64,000 nucleotides of DNA from NCBI GenBank assembly GCA_041674745.1, contig JBAYVD010000001.1, forward strand, positions 248,001 to 312,000. Direction: 5' to 3'. Positions within the stretch are counted from its first letter, which is position 1; each line of letters begins with the position of its first letter. The stretch comes from UBA2040 sp041674745. GTDB taxonomy: Bacteria; Bacteroidota; Bacteroidia; Flavobacteriales_D; Crocinitomicaceae. Positions 26,387-36,586 of this stretch are shown here, one piece after another. The notes below the pieces were generated by a model. The model ran no database searches, was not told the origin of the DNA, and saw only the letters and a program-made list of their open reading frames with translations. The position numbers and the translations under genes are program-made.

Positions 26387-26578
26387 GACTTGGTTTTTTC
26401 AAAGTAAGACAAAATTCGTTCCAAAGTTAATTTTAAAATGGATTAAAAAAGCGCAACAAAATTTAGGACTAAACTTTTTACCTACGGCGCTGCTTTTCCG
26501 TGTCTATTAAAATTTGCAAATTTTATTTTTTGGCAAAATAGATGTCAATAGCAACCATTTAAACAGGTGCAAAATCAA

Positions 26579-26614
26579 CTAATTCGTAATTCATTGATTA
26601 ATGAATTCGTAATT
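26579..26614. repeat. short AT-rich repeat with AATTCGTAATT twice
   Basis: AATTCGTAATT occurs twice, around TTCATTGATTAATGAA, which is nearly palindromic. It lies just after the lepA stop on the minus strand and could form a weak 3' hairpin. A similar TTCGTAATTCG word occurs near 2926. Confidence 0.5.
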
Positions 26615-26616
26615 GA

Positions 26617-28413
26617 CTAGTCGTTCAACTTCAACACCGCTAAAAAGGCCTCTTGAGGCACTTCTACGCGACCAATTTGACGCATACGCTTTTTTCCTTC
26701 TTTTTGCTTTTCGAGTAGCTTACGTTTACGCGAAATATCTCCACCGTAACATTTTGCTGTTACATCTTTTCGCAAAGCTTTGATGGTTTCACGTGCAATG
26801 ATTTTCGCACCAATCGCCGCTTGAATTGGAATTTCAAATTGTTGTCTTGGAATCAATTCTTTCAATTTCAAACAAATTCGTTTTCCTAAATCAAAAGCAT
26901 TGCTTCGGTGAACCAGCGCTGAAAGTGCATCGACTTGTTCGGAGTTCAACAACAAGTCCATTTTGATGAGGTCAGAATTGCGGTAGCCAATTGGATGATA
27001 ATCGAAAGACGCATATCCACGGGAAACACTTTTCAATCGATCATAGAAATCAAATACAATTTCCGCCAATGGCATTTCAAAGGTGATTTCAACGCGATCT
27101 TGCGTCAAATAAACTTGGTTGGTCAATTCACCGCGTTTTTCAATACACAAAGTCATGATTTGACCAACGTATTCGGATTTGGTGATGACTTGTGCTTTGA
27201 TATACGGTTCTTCGATTCGCTCCATGCCAGATGGATCAGGCAATTCTGAAGGGTTGTTCACGATTAATCGATCTGCTGGATTTTTGCGCATGTAGGCATA
27301 ATACGATACGTTGGGTACGGTTGTAATCACCGTCATGTTGAATTCACGCTCCAAACGTTCTTGGATAATTTCCATGTGCAACATGCCCAAGAAACCACAA
27401 CGGAAACCGAAGCCCAAAGCCGCAGAAGATTCTGGTTCAAAAACCAACGAAGAATCGTTCAATTGCAATTTCTCCATGGAGTAACGCAATTCTTCGTAAT
27501 CTTCCGTGTCGACCGGATAAATACCAGCAAATACCATTGGTTTCACATCTTCAAAACCTTTGATGGCGGTCGTACATGGATCGATAAAATTGGTAATCGT
27601 ATCGCCCACTTTTACTTCGTTGGCGGCTTTGATTCCCGAAATTAGATAACCAACATCGCCGGCTTTCACTTCATTTCTCGGTTGTAAATCCATTTTCAGG
27701 ATACCAATTTCATCTGCGAAGTAGGTTTTTCCTGTATTGAAAAATTTGATTTTCTCGCCTTTTTTGATGGTTCCATTTGTCACACGGTAGTAAGCTATAA
27801 TACCACGGAAAGGATTGAAAACAGAATCAAAAATCATGGCTTGCAAAGGAGCTTTTTCATCGCCTTTTGGAGCCGGAACTTTGTCGATAACGGCTTTTAG
27901 TATCGCATCAACACCCAACCCTGTTTTACCAGAGGCTTGGATAATGTCTTCCATGTTGCAACCAATCAAATCAATGATTTGGTCAGAAACTTCCTCGGGC
28001 ATTGCGCCAGGAAGGTCCATTTTATTTAAAATAGGAATGATTTCTAAATCATGTTCCAAGGCCAAATACAAATTTGAAATCGTTTGCGCTTCAATTCCTT
28101 GGGATGCATCTACAATCAGCAACGCTCCTTCGCAGGCAGCAATCGATCGAGAAACTTCATAGGAAAAATCAACGTGTCCTGGAGTGTCAATCAAATTCAA
28201 AATATAATCTTCGCCTTCAAACATGTAGTTCATTTGAATGGCGTGACTTTTAATCGTAATTCCTCGCTCACGTTCGATGTCCATGTCGTCCAAAGCTTGC
28301 GCTTTCATATCGCGATCGGCGATGGTTCCTGTGGTTTGCAACAAACGGTCGGCCAAGGTGCTTTTACCATGGTCAATGTGTGCGATGATACAAAAATTTC
28401 GAATGTTTTTCAT
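26617..28413 (-). CDS. lepA: elongation factor 4 (back-translocating GTPase)
   Basis: A 598-residue translational GTPase that acts on stalled ribosomes. The G motifs are HIDHGKSTLADRLL (G1), RERGITIKS (G2), DTPGHVDFSYEV (G3) and NKMDLPGA (G4). The EF4-specific C-terminal domain ends KKRMRQIGRVEVPQEAFLAV. The frame is open to TTG 28443, but the family start MKNIRNFCIIAHIDHG is ATG 28413. The -7 element at 28448-28441 also lies inside the longer version, which confirms the shorter start. The gene is alone on its strand. Confidence 0.97.
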   Translation of the reverse strand: MKNIRNFCIIAHIDHGKSTLADRLLQTTGTIADRDMKAQALDDMDIERERGITIKSHAIQMNYMFEGEDYILNLIDTPGHVDFSYEVSRSIAACEGALLIVDASQGIEAQTISNLYLALEHDLEIIPILNKMDLPGAMPEEVSDQIIDLIGCNMEDIIQASGKTGLGVDAILKAVIDKVPAPKGDEKAPLQAMIFDSVFNPFRGIIAYYRVTNGTIKKGEKIKFFNTGKTYFADEIGILKMDLQPRNEVKAGDVGYLISGIKAANEVKVGDTITNFIDPCTTAIKGFEDVKPMVFAGIYPVDTEDYEELRYSMEKLQLNDSSLVFEPESSAALGFGFRCGFLGMLHMEIIQERLEREFNMTVITTVPNVSYYAYMRKNPADRLIVNNPSELPDPSGMERIEEPYIKAQVITKSEYVGQIMTLCIEKRGELTNQVYLTQDRVEITFEMPLAEIVFDFYDRLKSVSRGYASFDYHPIGYRNSDLIKMDLLLNSEQVDALSALVHRSNAFDLGKRICLKLKELIPRQQFEIPIQAAIGAKIIARETIKALRKDVTAKCYGGDISRKRKLLEKQKEGKKRMRQIGRVEVPQEAFLAVLKLND

Positions 28414-28440
28414 AGAATGATACTCCCCATAATTGGGCGA

Positions 28441-28448
28441 CAAAATTA
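28441..28448 (-). promoter_or_regulatory. predicted -7 element for lepA
   Basis: The reverse strand reads TAATTTTG, an exact TAnnTTTG match, 27 bases upstream of the lepA ATG at 28413. It excludes the TTG start at 28443. Confidence 0.5.
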
Positions 28449-28587
28449 CGGTAAATATTTCAGATTTAACGCATGATGATGGAAAGTCAGTCTAAACTGA
28501 TTTGAGTTGTGCTTTGAATAAAGTAGAGTTTAAATTTTTTAATTAGTACAAAAAAAATTAAATTTGTTATAATTCAAATTACTTGCT

Positions 28588-31148
28588 ATGAACTCAAATC
28601 TCAAATCTCAAAACTGGATTTATTGCCTTTTCCTAAGTTTTTTTGTTGCAATTTGGCTTTACCACAAGATTCTTTGGTTAAAGAATCGTTGCCAGACCAT
28701 TTAGTTACAAGGTTAAATTATAAATTGCTTGATTGGTCAAAAATAGATAATCCGGAATTTGATAATTTTAGTTTAAAGGAAATACTAAATTCACAGGGGA
28801 AATCGGAATTGGAATTCCTGAATTTTTCAGAATTCGATCTTGGAAAATTACAATTGAATAAATTATTTCAAGACTATTTTACTAAAGATTCAATTTCAAT
28901 TTCTAGAACCGGTGAAAAAGTAAATGTACCTCCATTTTGGGCAACATTTAAAATAAAGGTTCCTGAAGGCTTTGAATTATGGAGGTTTAGTAAAATATTA
29001 AAAGAACAATATCCAATAGTGATTTTTGTAGACCCTCCTGTGAAAGTCATTCCTTTGGATATACCAGATGATGAATATTTTGGGAATCAGACATCATTGT
29101 ACAATTTCAATATGCCCCAAAGCGGAATAAACATAGACAGTGCTTGGAATATTGAAACAGGAAAACGATTTGTAAAAGTTGGAGTATATGACACTGGTAT
29201 TGATGCAGGGCATGAAGATTTAAGCACACCATATTTAACTGGAAAATCCTATATTTTCTCGAATAACGCAATTTCAGCCTACGATGATGCAAAGTATGAT
29301 GCTTTTGGACATGGCACAAAAGTAGCTGGTATTATTGGTGCAAAACGATACAATGGCCTAGGTGTATCAGGAATCGCTGGAGGAGACCAAAATGACACTA
29401 CGGGAGTTAGTCTTGTTAGTATGAAAGTAATGTGCGATGGTAGTGAAGGAGACTATTCCTGGAACAACATTGCTCGTGCAATAATAGATGGTGCTAGAAA
29501 TGTAGGAAGTTATCAAGATTGGTATACATTGCTAAACCCTCCTAATAACTATGATTCAAATAATTGGAAATATGCTGAAGGATTTGGATTACATATCGCA
29601 AATCATAGTTACAGAATTGACGTTGCTAATTTAAAGCATGAAACACCAAAGACAATCGGGAATGGTGGGGGTGTATCAAATGGGCCAGGTGGGCCATCAC
29701 TAAATGACTATTGTTATTTGTGCAGGGAAGCTTATTTGTTTAGTTTGCAAAATGGTATGTTAAATGTGGCTAGTAGAGGAAATCACTTTGGGGATGAAAG
29801 TGTTGAACCACTTTCAGGACCAAGTAATTTTTTGCCTATTAATGGCTTTCATGATTCATGGTTTCTAAATGTTGGTGCATCTGGTACGGATGGAAAAAGA
29901 TTAAATTCTGTTGTGAATGGAAGCTCAAGTATTCCCCATTGGCAATCCCCTACAGGGTTCGGCATAGATATTATTGCTCCAGGATCGCTTGAAAATGTTG
30001 TTACAACCCGCAGTGGTAATGAGATGCCGTATACTTCTGATAAATATTCTACTTTTGCAGGAACTTCTGCATCAGCGCCACATGCAGCAGGAGTGGCTGC
30101 ACTTTTAATGAGTAAATACAATAAAATATGCTATTCACTATTAAATTTAGATCCAGCGGATATTGAATATATCCTTGAAAAATCCGCTACGCATGTAGCG
30201 GTAACCCCAGGATATGATGATTCCACTGGATGGGGGAGACTCAATGCAAAAGCAGCTTTAGACATGATTGATTTTCCAACGTTGCAAATCATTCACCCAT
30301 CATTGCCACCTTCAAATTTTCAGATTACAGCAATTGATACAATTTCTCTGCATTTAGGTTATCCTCTTTATGACAATGAATTAGGTCCATTGGGTTCAAA
30401 TTTTCCTTTACAATTGAACAAGGACTATAAAGTGGAACGGTATGAAGCGAATTTCACCTATGATTTTTCACCATTTATGAGCCCAAGTTCAGAACTATTA
30501 GATTTATGGGTACGAAATAGCCAAACAAATACTCTACGTAAAATGAATGATACATCATGGATGTTTGTATCCACAGTTTCAGGAAATCAGCCTTTTTGGC
30601 AGCCAATACCCGATACATTTGGCATTGAGCCTATTGCAGAAATTGTTAATTTAACAGGCAACACTGTCCAGTTTAAGGGGTATTTCTACAAATTTGATAA
30701 AAAATATCAATACGATATTGGCTCAGGAGTGTTAAACCCAGTGCCATTAAATTTTTGGTATCCTATTAATCCTTATTTGGAAATTCCGCAGGTCGCTTAC
30801 ACATTGTATATTAAGGATTCTTTGGCATTATCTCGTTATGATTTTCCTTGTGACTCATCGAATATACCCTATGATTTATTCGCAGGTATCTCGGAGCAGA
30901 ACCTAAACACAATGGAGTTGTATCCTAACCCTACAAATGATTTTGTCACACTGAAATTGAAAAATAATAATTTTGGTGGGTCGATTTTGGTCAGGGATTC
31001 TAGAGGAACGGTGGTTTGTGAAGAGAAAATGGAAAAATGGATATTCCAAAAATCAATTGATATGAATTCTCTATCAAAAGGGATTTATTTCATTGAGTTT
31101 TGCAATAAAAACGAAGTTTGTTTAACTAAAAAAATAATTAAATTATGA
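28588..31148 (+). CDS. secreted S8 (subtilisin-family) protease with T9SS sorting domain; start and body in different frames
   Basis: The body (841-codon frame from about 28623) is a subtilase. Asp is in VGVYDTGIDAGHEDL (codon 29190), His in FGHGTKVAGI (29310) and Ser in GTSASAPHAAG (30066). A C-terminal sorting domain begins MELYPNPTNDFVTLKLK. In its own frame the body has only a TTG start and no good signal peptide. ATG 28588 opens another frame encoding a signal peptide (NWIYCLFLSFF), which hits a stop after 38 codons. The two join by a -1 shift exactly at seven Ts (28638-28644). This may be programmed frameshifting, phase variation or a sequencing error. It overlaps the next gene by ATGA. 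Confidence 0.85.
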
Positions 31149-32407
31149 AAAAGTTAATATTACTTTGGGTATTTTTATTTTTAAAATTTATGGGAGTGAG
31201 TCAGGTTTGGCAAACTTTACCGATAAATTATTATTCAGCTATAACTTATTTGGGATGGGATTATGGGGATGTTTTAACGAGCCATCGTCAACATTTTAAA
31301 ATAAATCCGTTTGATAATTCCGTGTGGGGAGTGTCGCATGCAAATGTAATTCGTTTGGACGACGCGGGCAATTTTGAAATTTGGAATCATTCGAATGCAG
31401 CCACTTTGCCTGATGCCTACCGGTATACGGATATAAATTTTATTGGAGGAAATACTTTTTTAGTTTCAAAGGAATTTGGACTATTTCAATTTGATGGTTT
31501 GAATTGGGGTTTGTTGAGTGGCTTGGATAATGGATATTTTTTGAGCACGGATTTAGACACACTTTGGATGAGCAGATCTTCGGGAAATTTTATATCTTAT
31601 TATTCTGGAAATATTTACCCTAGCTCAAATCTAGGGGCCGATCGAATGATTTCAAAAAATGGCTACTTATACGGCTCAGGTGGTAGTTTCCAAGGTGCAT
31701 TCATGAATTTAACTAATTCAACACCGTATTTTTATGACCCGTTGGTAGATCCGTATTACTTGGATTATAAAAATTACGATTTTAAATTTTTGCCGAATTC
31801 GGATACTTTGTATACATCTGGAGACCGCGGATTTTCAATCGCTTTACATGGGATTTTCATTGATACAATTACCAAATTCAATACCATCAACATGCCAGAT
31901 TTGGCTATCACAGAGTTTGAATTTGATGCCTTAGGCAATATTTGGGCAGTTTTTTCTCAACCATCTGCAACAGATCAACAACCCGAACGCATTGGGTATT
32001 TGGATCGCAGTACACATACTTGGTTACAGTTTTATGACCAAACTAATTCCCCTGTGGCTTTTGCTCAAAGATCAACGATAGAATTGGATACCAATGGAAA
32101 TTTATGGGTAGCTGATGGTGCCGAGCTTCATGTTCTAGAAATTGGCGGAAATTTGCCAGCGTGGTTGGGTACAAATGAAATAACCAAGGAGGAAAATTGG
32201 GCAAGAATTTTTCCTAATCCAAGTAATGGGGAATTGCAGGTAGAATCGAATTTTTCAGTCAAGGAAATCACATTTTTTAATCTCTTAGGAAATGAAATAA
32301 ATCGGTTTTCATCCAACGATGAACTGAATTTAACAAGTGGTGTTTTTCTCGTTGAAATAAAAGGAGAGAAAGGAGAAATATTCAGAAAAAAGGTGGTTAT
32401 TCATTAA
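31145..32407 (+). CDS. secreted T9SS protein with propeller-like body
   Basis: 420 residues. A signal peptide (LILLWVFLFLKFMGVSQ) is followed by repeats of 'DxxGNxWAV/WVAD' type (ALGNIWAVFSQPS, TNGNLWVADGAELHVL) that suggest a beta-propeller. A C-terminal Por/T9SS sorting domain starts FPNPSNGELQVES and ends GEIFRKKVVIH. It overlaps the upstream protease gene by ATGA, so the pair is translationally coupled and probably exported together to the cell surface. Function unknown. A strong terminator follows. Confidence 0.82.
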   Translation: MKKLILLWVFLFLKFMGVSQVWQTLPINYYSAITYLGWDYGDVLTSHRQHFKINPFDNSVWGVSHANVIRLDDAGNFEIWNHSNAATLPDAYRYTDINFIGGNTFLVSKEFGLFQFDGLNWGLLSGLDNGYFLSTDLDTLWMSRSSGNFISYYSGNIYPSSNLGADRMISKNGYLYGSGGSFQGAFMNLTNSTPYFYDPLVDPYYLDYKNYDFKFLPNSDTLYTSGDRGFSIALHGIFIDTITKFNTINMPDLAITEFEFDALGNIWAVFSQPSATDQQPERIGYLDRSTHTWLQFYDQTNSPVAFAQRSTIELDTNGNLWVADGAELHVLEIGGNLPAWLGTNEITKEENWARIFPNPSNGELQVESNFSVKEITFFNLLGNEINRFSSNDELNLTSGVFLVEIKGEKGEIFRKKVVIH

Positions 32408-32434
32408 TTATTTGAAATCAAAGTTGCTACAATA

Positions 32435-32466
32435 AAATAAAGGAGAACGGGCGTCCTCCTTTATTT
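32435..32466 (+). terminator. terminator of the protease / T9SS operon
   Basis: AAATAAAGGAG (32435-32445) pairs perfectly with CTCCTTTATTT (32456-32466) around a 10-base loop. Confidence 0.85.
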
Positions 32467-32676
32467 GTACCTAAACCTAAACTACTACTACTTATGAAAA
32501 CTAAATTTTGAGTCTTTTTCTGGGAACTGTCAGAAGTGAATCTGTTTGTTCTACATACAAATATATGTACTTTTCTTTATTAAATGCAAATTGCAATGAT
32601 AACTTTTAACATATTTTCTTTTAATCGTGAATTAACAATTGGATTCCTAAAACTTACTAGGCATGCATACTAGTTT
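32467..32676. other. non-coding gap with a leader-like sequence and 5-codon ORF
   Basis: Contains ACCTAAACCTAAAC and a short ACT triplet run, then ATG AAA ACT AAA TTT TGA (32494-32511), a five-codon frame. This looks like the leader and first codons of a secreted-protein gene whose body is gone. The remainder has no open frame and no clear structure. Confidence 0.35.
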
Positions 32677-33621
32677 TTAGTTATTATGCATTGCATATAA
32701 AATTTTATCCGCTAAAACATTGCTCAATAAGAGATAGGATTCGTTCGTCCAGCCTCCTACGTGGGGCGATAGAATTACATTTTTAGAATCGACGAGGTCT
32801 TGAAATTCCGCTGGAAATTTTTTCGTAAAAAAGTTTTCGAAGCTACTTTCCTCATATTCCAAAACATCCAACCCAACCCCTTTTATTTTGTGATTTTTCA
32901 GTCCTTTTAAAACGGTTTGAATTTCCACTACTTTTCCTCGAGATAAATTCAATAAGTAAAATGGTTTTTCGCAGGCTTCCAAAAAGTCGGCATTGAAGTA
33001 AGAAATCGTTTCTTCATTTTGTGGAACATGAAAACTGATGACTTCCGCTTGATTTTGAATCGCTTCCAATGTACTTTCCATCACGAAGTGGTCTCCGTAT
33101 CCGCTTTTGTATTTATCATAAGCCAAAACTTTCACATCGAAGCCTCTCAATTTTTTCGCAAAAGCGGCCCCGTTGTTACCATAACCGATTATCCCAACGG
33201 TTTTCCCGTCCAATTCTTCCCCTCGGTTTCCTTCTCGATCCCAAAGGCTATTTTTTATTTCTTGGTGCGCCGTGTGCAAATGATTCATGACCGACAAAAG
33301 CATGCCTAGTGCATGTTCTGCAACGGCGTTTCGATTTCCTTCTGGGCTGTTGAATAAGTCAATGTTGTTTTCCGCGCAAAAGGCAAGGTCAATGTTTTCC
33401 ATACCTGCTCCAGAGCGCGCAATGAATTTCAAATTGGCACAGGTTTTCAATCGTTTTTCATCCAAAGGAAAACGGGAGCGAATGACCAATCCATCGCAGG
33501 TCTTCATTTTTTCAAATACGACCTCGTTGCTTTCACTTTCAACGTGAAGACAAGTCATCCCTTCTGCGGTAAGACGTTCACTTAAAATGGGGTGTACAGT
33601 ATCAACAAATAAAACGATCAT
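32677..33621 (-). CDS. D-2-hydroxyacid dehydrogenase (phosphoglycerate dehydrogenase-like)
   Basis: 314 residues. The N-terminal substrate domain has the family FIARSGAGMENIDL segment. The NAD-binding Rossmann domain has GKTVGIIGYGNNGAAFAKKL. The catalytic Arg is in LLNLSRGKVVE, the Glu lies in the GLDVLEYEESS segment, and the His is in ILSPHVGGWT. It is short, lacking the C-terminal ACT domain of long SerA forms. A phosphoglycerate dehydrogenase role in serine synthesis is likely for Bacteroidota, but other 2-hydroxyacids are possible. Its ATG abuts the mgtE stop codon with no gap, so it is co-transcribed with mgtE. Confidence 0.85.
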   Translation of the reverse strand: MIVLFVDTVHPILSERLTAEGMTCLHVESESNEVVFEKMKTCDGLVIRSRFPLDEKRLKTCANLKFIARSGAGMENIDLAFCAENNIDLFNSPEGNRNAVAEHALGMLLSVMNHLHTAHQEIKNSLWDREGNRGEELDGKTVGIIGYGNNGAAFAKKLRGFDVKVLAYDKYKSGYGDHFVMESTLEAIQNQAEVISFHVPQNEETISYFNADFLEACEKPFYLLNLSRGKVVEIQTVLKGLKNHKIKGVGLDVLEYEESSFENFFTKKFPAEFQDLVDSKNVILSPHVGGWTNESYLLLSNVLADKILYAMHNN

Positions 33622-34974
33622 TTACATTTTAAAAAGTAGCATGCCAACGCTGAAATAAATAAATAGACCGAGTACGTCATTGAGGGTTGTAACGAAAGGA
33701 CCCGTAGCCAAAGCGGGGTCGATATTGTATCGGTCTAAAATCAACGGGATTAATGTACCGAAGATTCCAGCAAAAATGATGACCGTGAAAAGCGAGATAC
33801 TCACTACTAGCCCCAATTGCGCATTCCCAAATACATAGGCAATTCCGTAAATTATTACAGAAAGTAAACTTCCATTGACGAGTCCAACGAGGGTTTCTTT
33901 GGCAATCCGTTTTGCTATCGACCCAAACAAATCTTGGCCTTTGGCGAGTGATTGAACGACAATGGCGGAAGATTGTACCCCGACATTTCCGCCCATGGCT
34001 GTAATCAAAGGAATGAAAAAGGCCAATGCTGGAACCGCAGAGATACCGCCTTCGAATCCGGAAATAACTTGAGCGCCTAAGATTCCACCCAGCATACCAA
34101 TCAGCAACCAAGGAAGTCGAGCACGAGAAATGCGCCAAACGCTTGAATTTGATTCAATTTTTTCAGAGATACCGGAAGCTAACTGGAAATCTTTGTCAGC
34201 TTCTTCCTTGATGAAATCGACGATGTCATCAATGGTAATCCGACCAACTAATTTGCCTTGTAAATCGACAACGGGTACAGCAACCAAATCATATTTCTCC
34301 ATCACTTTCGCAACTTCCTCATCGCTGTCATTGGTTTTTACGGATATGATATTTTTGTCTGTGTACAGTTCACGAATTTTGCTTTTCGGATCAGCAAATA
34401 ATAATCGTTTTAAGGAAAGTAAACCCACCAAACGATTGGAGTCGTCAACAACATAAATCGTAAATACTTGTTCTACATCTTCTGCCTGACGGCGCAATTC
34501 GACTAAACAGCGATTGACTGGCCAATCCATTCTCGCTTGAATGAATTCTTTCTGCATCAAACCACCGGCGGTGTCTTCATCGTAGTTCAACAAGTCAACG
34601 ATGTCTTCTGCCGCTTCGTCATCCTCCATATGAGAAATGACCTCTTGAATTTTGTCTTCGGAAAAATCTCCTAGGATATCGGCGGCATCATCTGAGTCAA
34701 GATTTTCGAGCTGGTCGGCCATTTCTTTAGAAGAAAGCGAAGCGAGAAATCGATCCCGAATGTCTTCTTCCAATTCCATAAGGACATCCGATTGGGTGTC
34801 TTCTGGCAGGCAGTAATAAATGTATTTTGCAGCATCAAGGTCCAACTGGTCAATGATTTCTGCAATATCGGCGTAGTGTAATTCAAGAATATTGACCTTA
34901 ATCCATGAACGATCATCACGCGCTACTGCATCGTTGAGTTCATCGAGAAATTGTTTGGTCAATTCGAAACGCAT
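33622..34974 (-). CDS. mgtE: magnesium transporter MgtE
   Basis: 450 residues with the standard plan: a helical N-domain (residues 1-125, ending SHMEDDEAAEDIVDLLNYDED), two CBS domains (about 130-255) that sense Mg2+, and five membrane helices. The pore signature is in FFIPLITAMGGNVGVQSSAIVVQSL, and the C-terminal ALATGPFVTTLNDVLGLFIYF helix contains the conserved Asp. It imports Mg2+ at the inner membrane. A TATCTTTG element (34998-34991) precedes it, and the dehydrogenase gene follows without a gap. No M-box-like leader is present, since only about 17 bases separate the -7 from the start. Confidence 0.95.
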   Translation of the reverse strand: MRFELTKQFLDELNDAVARDDRSWIKVNILELHYADIAEIIDQLDLDAAKYIYYCLPEDTQSDVLMELEEDIRDRFLASLSSKEMADQLENLDSDDAADILGDFSEDKIQEVISHMEDDEAAEDIVDLLNYDEDTAGGLMQKEFIQARMDWPVNRCLVELRRQAEDVEQVFTIYVVDDSNRLVGLLSLKRLLFADPKSKIRELYTDKNIISVKTNDSDEEVAKVMEKYDLVAVPVVDLQGKLVGRITIDDIVDFIKEEADKDFQLASGISEKIESNSSVWRISRARLPWLLIGMLGGILGAQVISGFEGGISAVPALAFFIPLITAMGGNVGVQSSAIVVQSLAKGQDLFGSIAKRIAKETLVGLVNGSLLSVIIYGIAYVFGNAQLGLVVSISLFTVIIFAGIFGTLIPLILDRYNIDPALATGPFVTTLNDVLGLFIYFSVGMLLFKM

Positions 34975-34990
34975 GGCCTAAATTTTGATG

Positions 34991-34998
34991 CAAAGATA
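34991..34998 (-). promoter_or_regulatory. predicted -7 element for mgtE
   Basis: The reverse strand reads TATCTTTG, exact TAnnTTTG, 16 bases upstream of the ATG. The short distance leaves no room for a riboswitch. Confidence 0.45.
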
Positions 34999-35029
34999 GT
35001 ACAAAGCAATCGAATGAATCCCTTTTGTA

Positions 35030-36577
35030 TCACGACTTTGTTTTCGATAACGCGTCATTGGGTACGAGAAAGAGTCCTAAAAAGAAAGCGAAAAGCGAAA
35101 CACCCGTTTGCGTTTCAAGGGTGTCTTCCATGAAAAAAGAAGCGAAAATGGCCCCAAAAATGCAGAAAGCAATGAGTTGTCTCGCTTGAAAATTGATTTT
35201 AAGAAAGGAATACAAGAAACTTAAAAAAAGCAGCGATCCTAAAATACCAAAGGACAACTGTACCGTCAAAAACATATTGTGTGCTCGAAACCAATATTCG
35301 GGAAGTAGTTGGGTTTTGTGCTTGGTGTATTGTGCATTGAAAGCATCCTGAACATCACCTGTACCCACGCCTAGAATCGGATTTTCTTGAATAATATGAA
35401 TCGCTGTTTTCCAATATTCAATGCGCTGTAGCAAAGACTGTCCGTTGGGGTTGCTCGAATTTTCTAGTTGGTAACGAATCGCGTTGAAGCGAGAAAAAAT
35501 CCCTTTTTCCAACAATTCAGGAGAAACCAAACCGTTTTCAATATTTTGAATATCAGATGAAGATAACTTACTCAAACCTTCTGCATCTTTTTTCAAATCC
35601 TTTGCCGTCATATAACGGTAAAAGGTTTCTTGAATGGCACGCCCTTTTTTATCCTTGCCTTTGTACGGTATTTTGAAATATTTTGGCCAATCCTCAATGA
35701 GCTCTTCCGGGCTTATGTGCAGGTAAATGGGTTTTCCATTTTCGAATAGAGGGTTTTCTAAATCGTTGTAGTAATAATGTCCTTTAGCGGTCCAATGCTC
35801 CACTTTTATGCCCGAAAGATCCTTGGGATTGTTGAGGCTTTGCAAGAGTAAAATGGCAAGAATGAAAAGTAGAAATCCACTGGAGATAATCGTAAGTCGG
35901 AGCCATTTTCGCTGCCATAAGTAATAGATTCCGCCAAACACAACTCCGGCGATGATTGATATAAGACCGGATACCACTTGACTATAAAAAGTATAAATCA
36001 ACAGCCAAATGGCTACTAGGATGAATGGGATAATCCATTTTCGGTAATGCCAGGCAAAATAGAGACTGATAAAAGAGCCAATTGCGACCAAAATTCCAAA
36101 TCGGATATGAGAGCCAAATTGTGACATTTCACGGAATTTTTCGGGTGAATTTTGAGAAATGAAATGTAAAAAATAGTTGAAATTGTAACCGGTGCAAATG
36201 AGCAAACTGATGAGAAATGTGATGAGAATGGTATGAATTTCTGTTTTTTTGGAAATAGGATGAGCTACCAACGCCAAAGGAACCGCTAAAAGAGGCAGTT
36301 TTATGCGCAAATCGTGCAGACCATATTCCCAATTGCTGGACCAAGCCATCGCGACCACGTGCAAAAGAAAAAAGCCTAGTAAAAATTGAACGGTGCGATT
36401 TTGTTGGATGTTTTTCCAGTAATCTGAAAACTTCCCTTCCAGGATTAAATTACTTGCGCCCCAGATTGCACCGATGGACATCAAAACTTTGTTCATAGGC
36501 AACCCAAAAGCCAGCACCATCATACCTAAAATATGAAGATGATGGTGAATTTTTACACCAAACCAACGTTCAAGCAT
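35030..36577 (-). CDS. O-antigen ligase/polymerase-family membrane protein
   Basis: 515 residues with about 10-12 hydrophobic segments and one large periplasmic loop (about residues 255-400). Near the end of that loop are QRIEYWKTAIHIIQENPIL and GVGTGDVQDAFN, the usual Wzy_C region, followed by AHNMFLTVQLSFGILG. Such enzymes join O-antigen or other polysaccharide to a lipid carrier, or polymerise it, on the periplasmic side. No other polysaccharide genes are nearby, so the acceptor is unknown. It starts 9 bp after the S41 protease gene in the rnpA-led run. Confidence 0.85.
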   Translation of the reverse strand: MLERWFGVKIHHHLHILGMMVLAFGLPMNKVLMSIGAIWGASNLILEGKFSDYWKNIQQNRTVQFLLGFFLLHVVAMAWSSNWEYGLHDLRIKLPLLAVPLALVAHPISKKTEIHTILITFLISLLICTGYNFNYFLHFISQNSPEKFREMSQFGSHIRFGILVAIGSFISLYFAWHYRKWIIPFILVAIWLLIYTFYSQVVSGLISIIAGVVFGGIYYLWQRKWLRLTIISSGFLLFILAILLLQSLNNPKDLSGIKVEHWTAKGHYYYNDLENPLFENGKPIYLHISPEELIEDWPKYFKIPYKGKDKKGRAIQETFYRYMTAKDLKKDAEGLSKLSSSDIQNIENGLVSPELLEKGIFSRFNAIRYQLENSSNPNGQSLLQRIEYWKTAIHIIQENPILGVGTGDVQDAFNAQYTKHKTQLLPEYWFRAHNMFLTVQLSFGILGSLLFLSFLYSFLKINFQARQLIAFCIFGAIFASFFMEDTLETQTGVSLFAFFLGLFLVPNDALSKTKS

Positions 36578-36586
36578 TCCAAAGAA

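Noticed and set aside
34975..35029. Magnesium riboswitch upstream of mgtE
   Set aside because: The -7 element is only 16 bases before the start codon, so there is no space for a structured leader.
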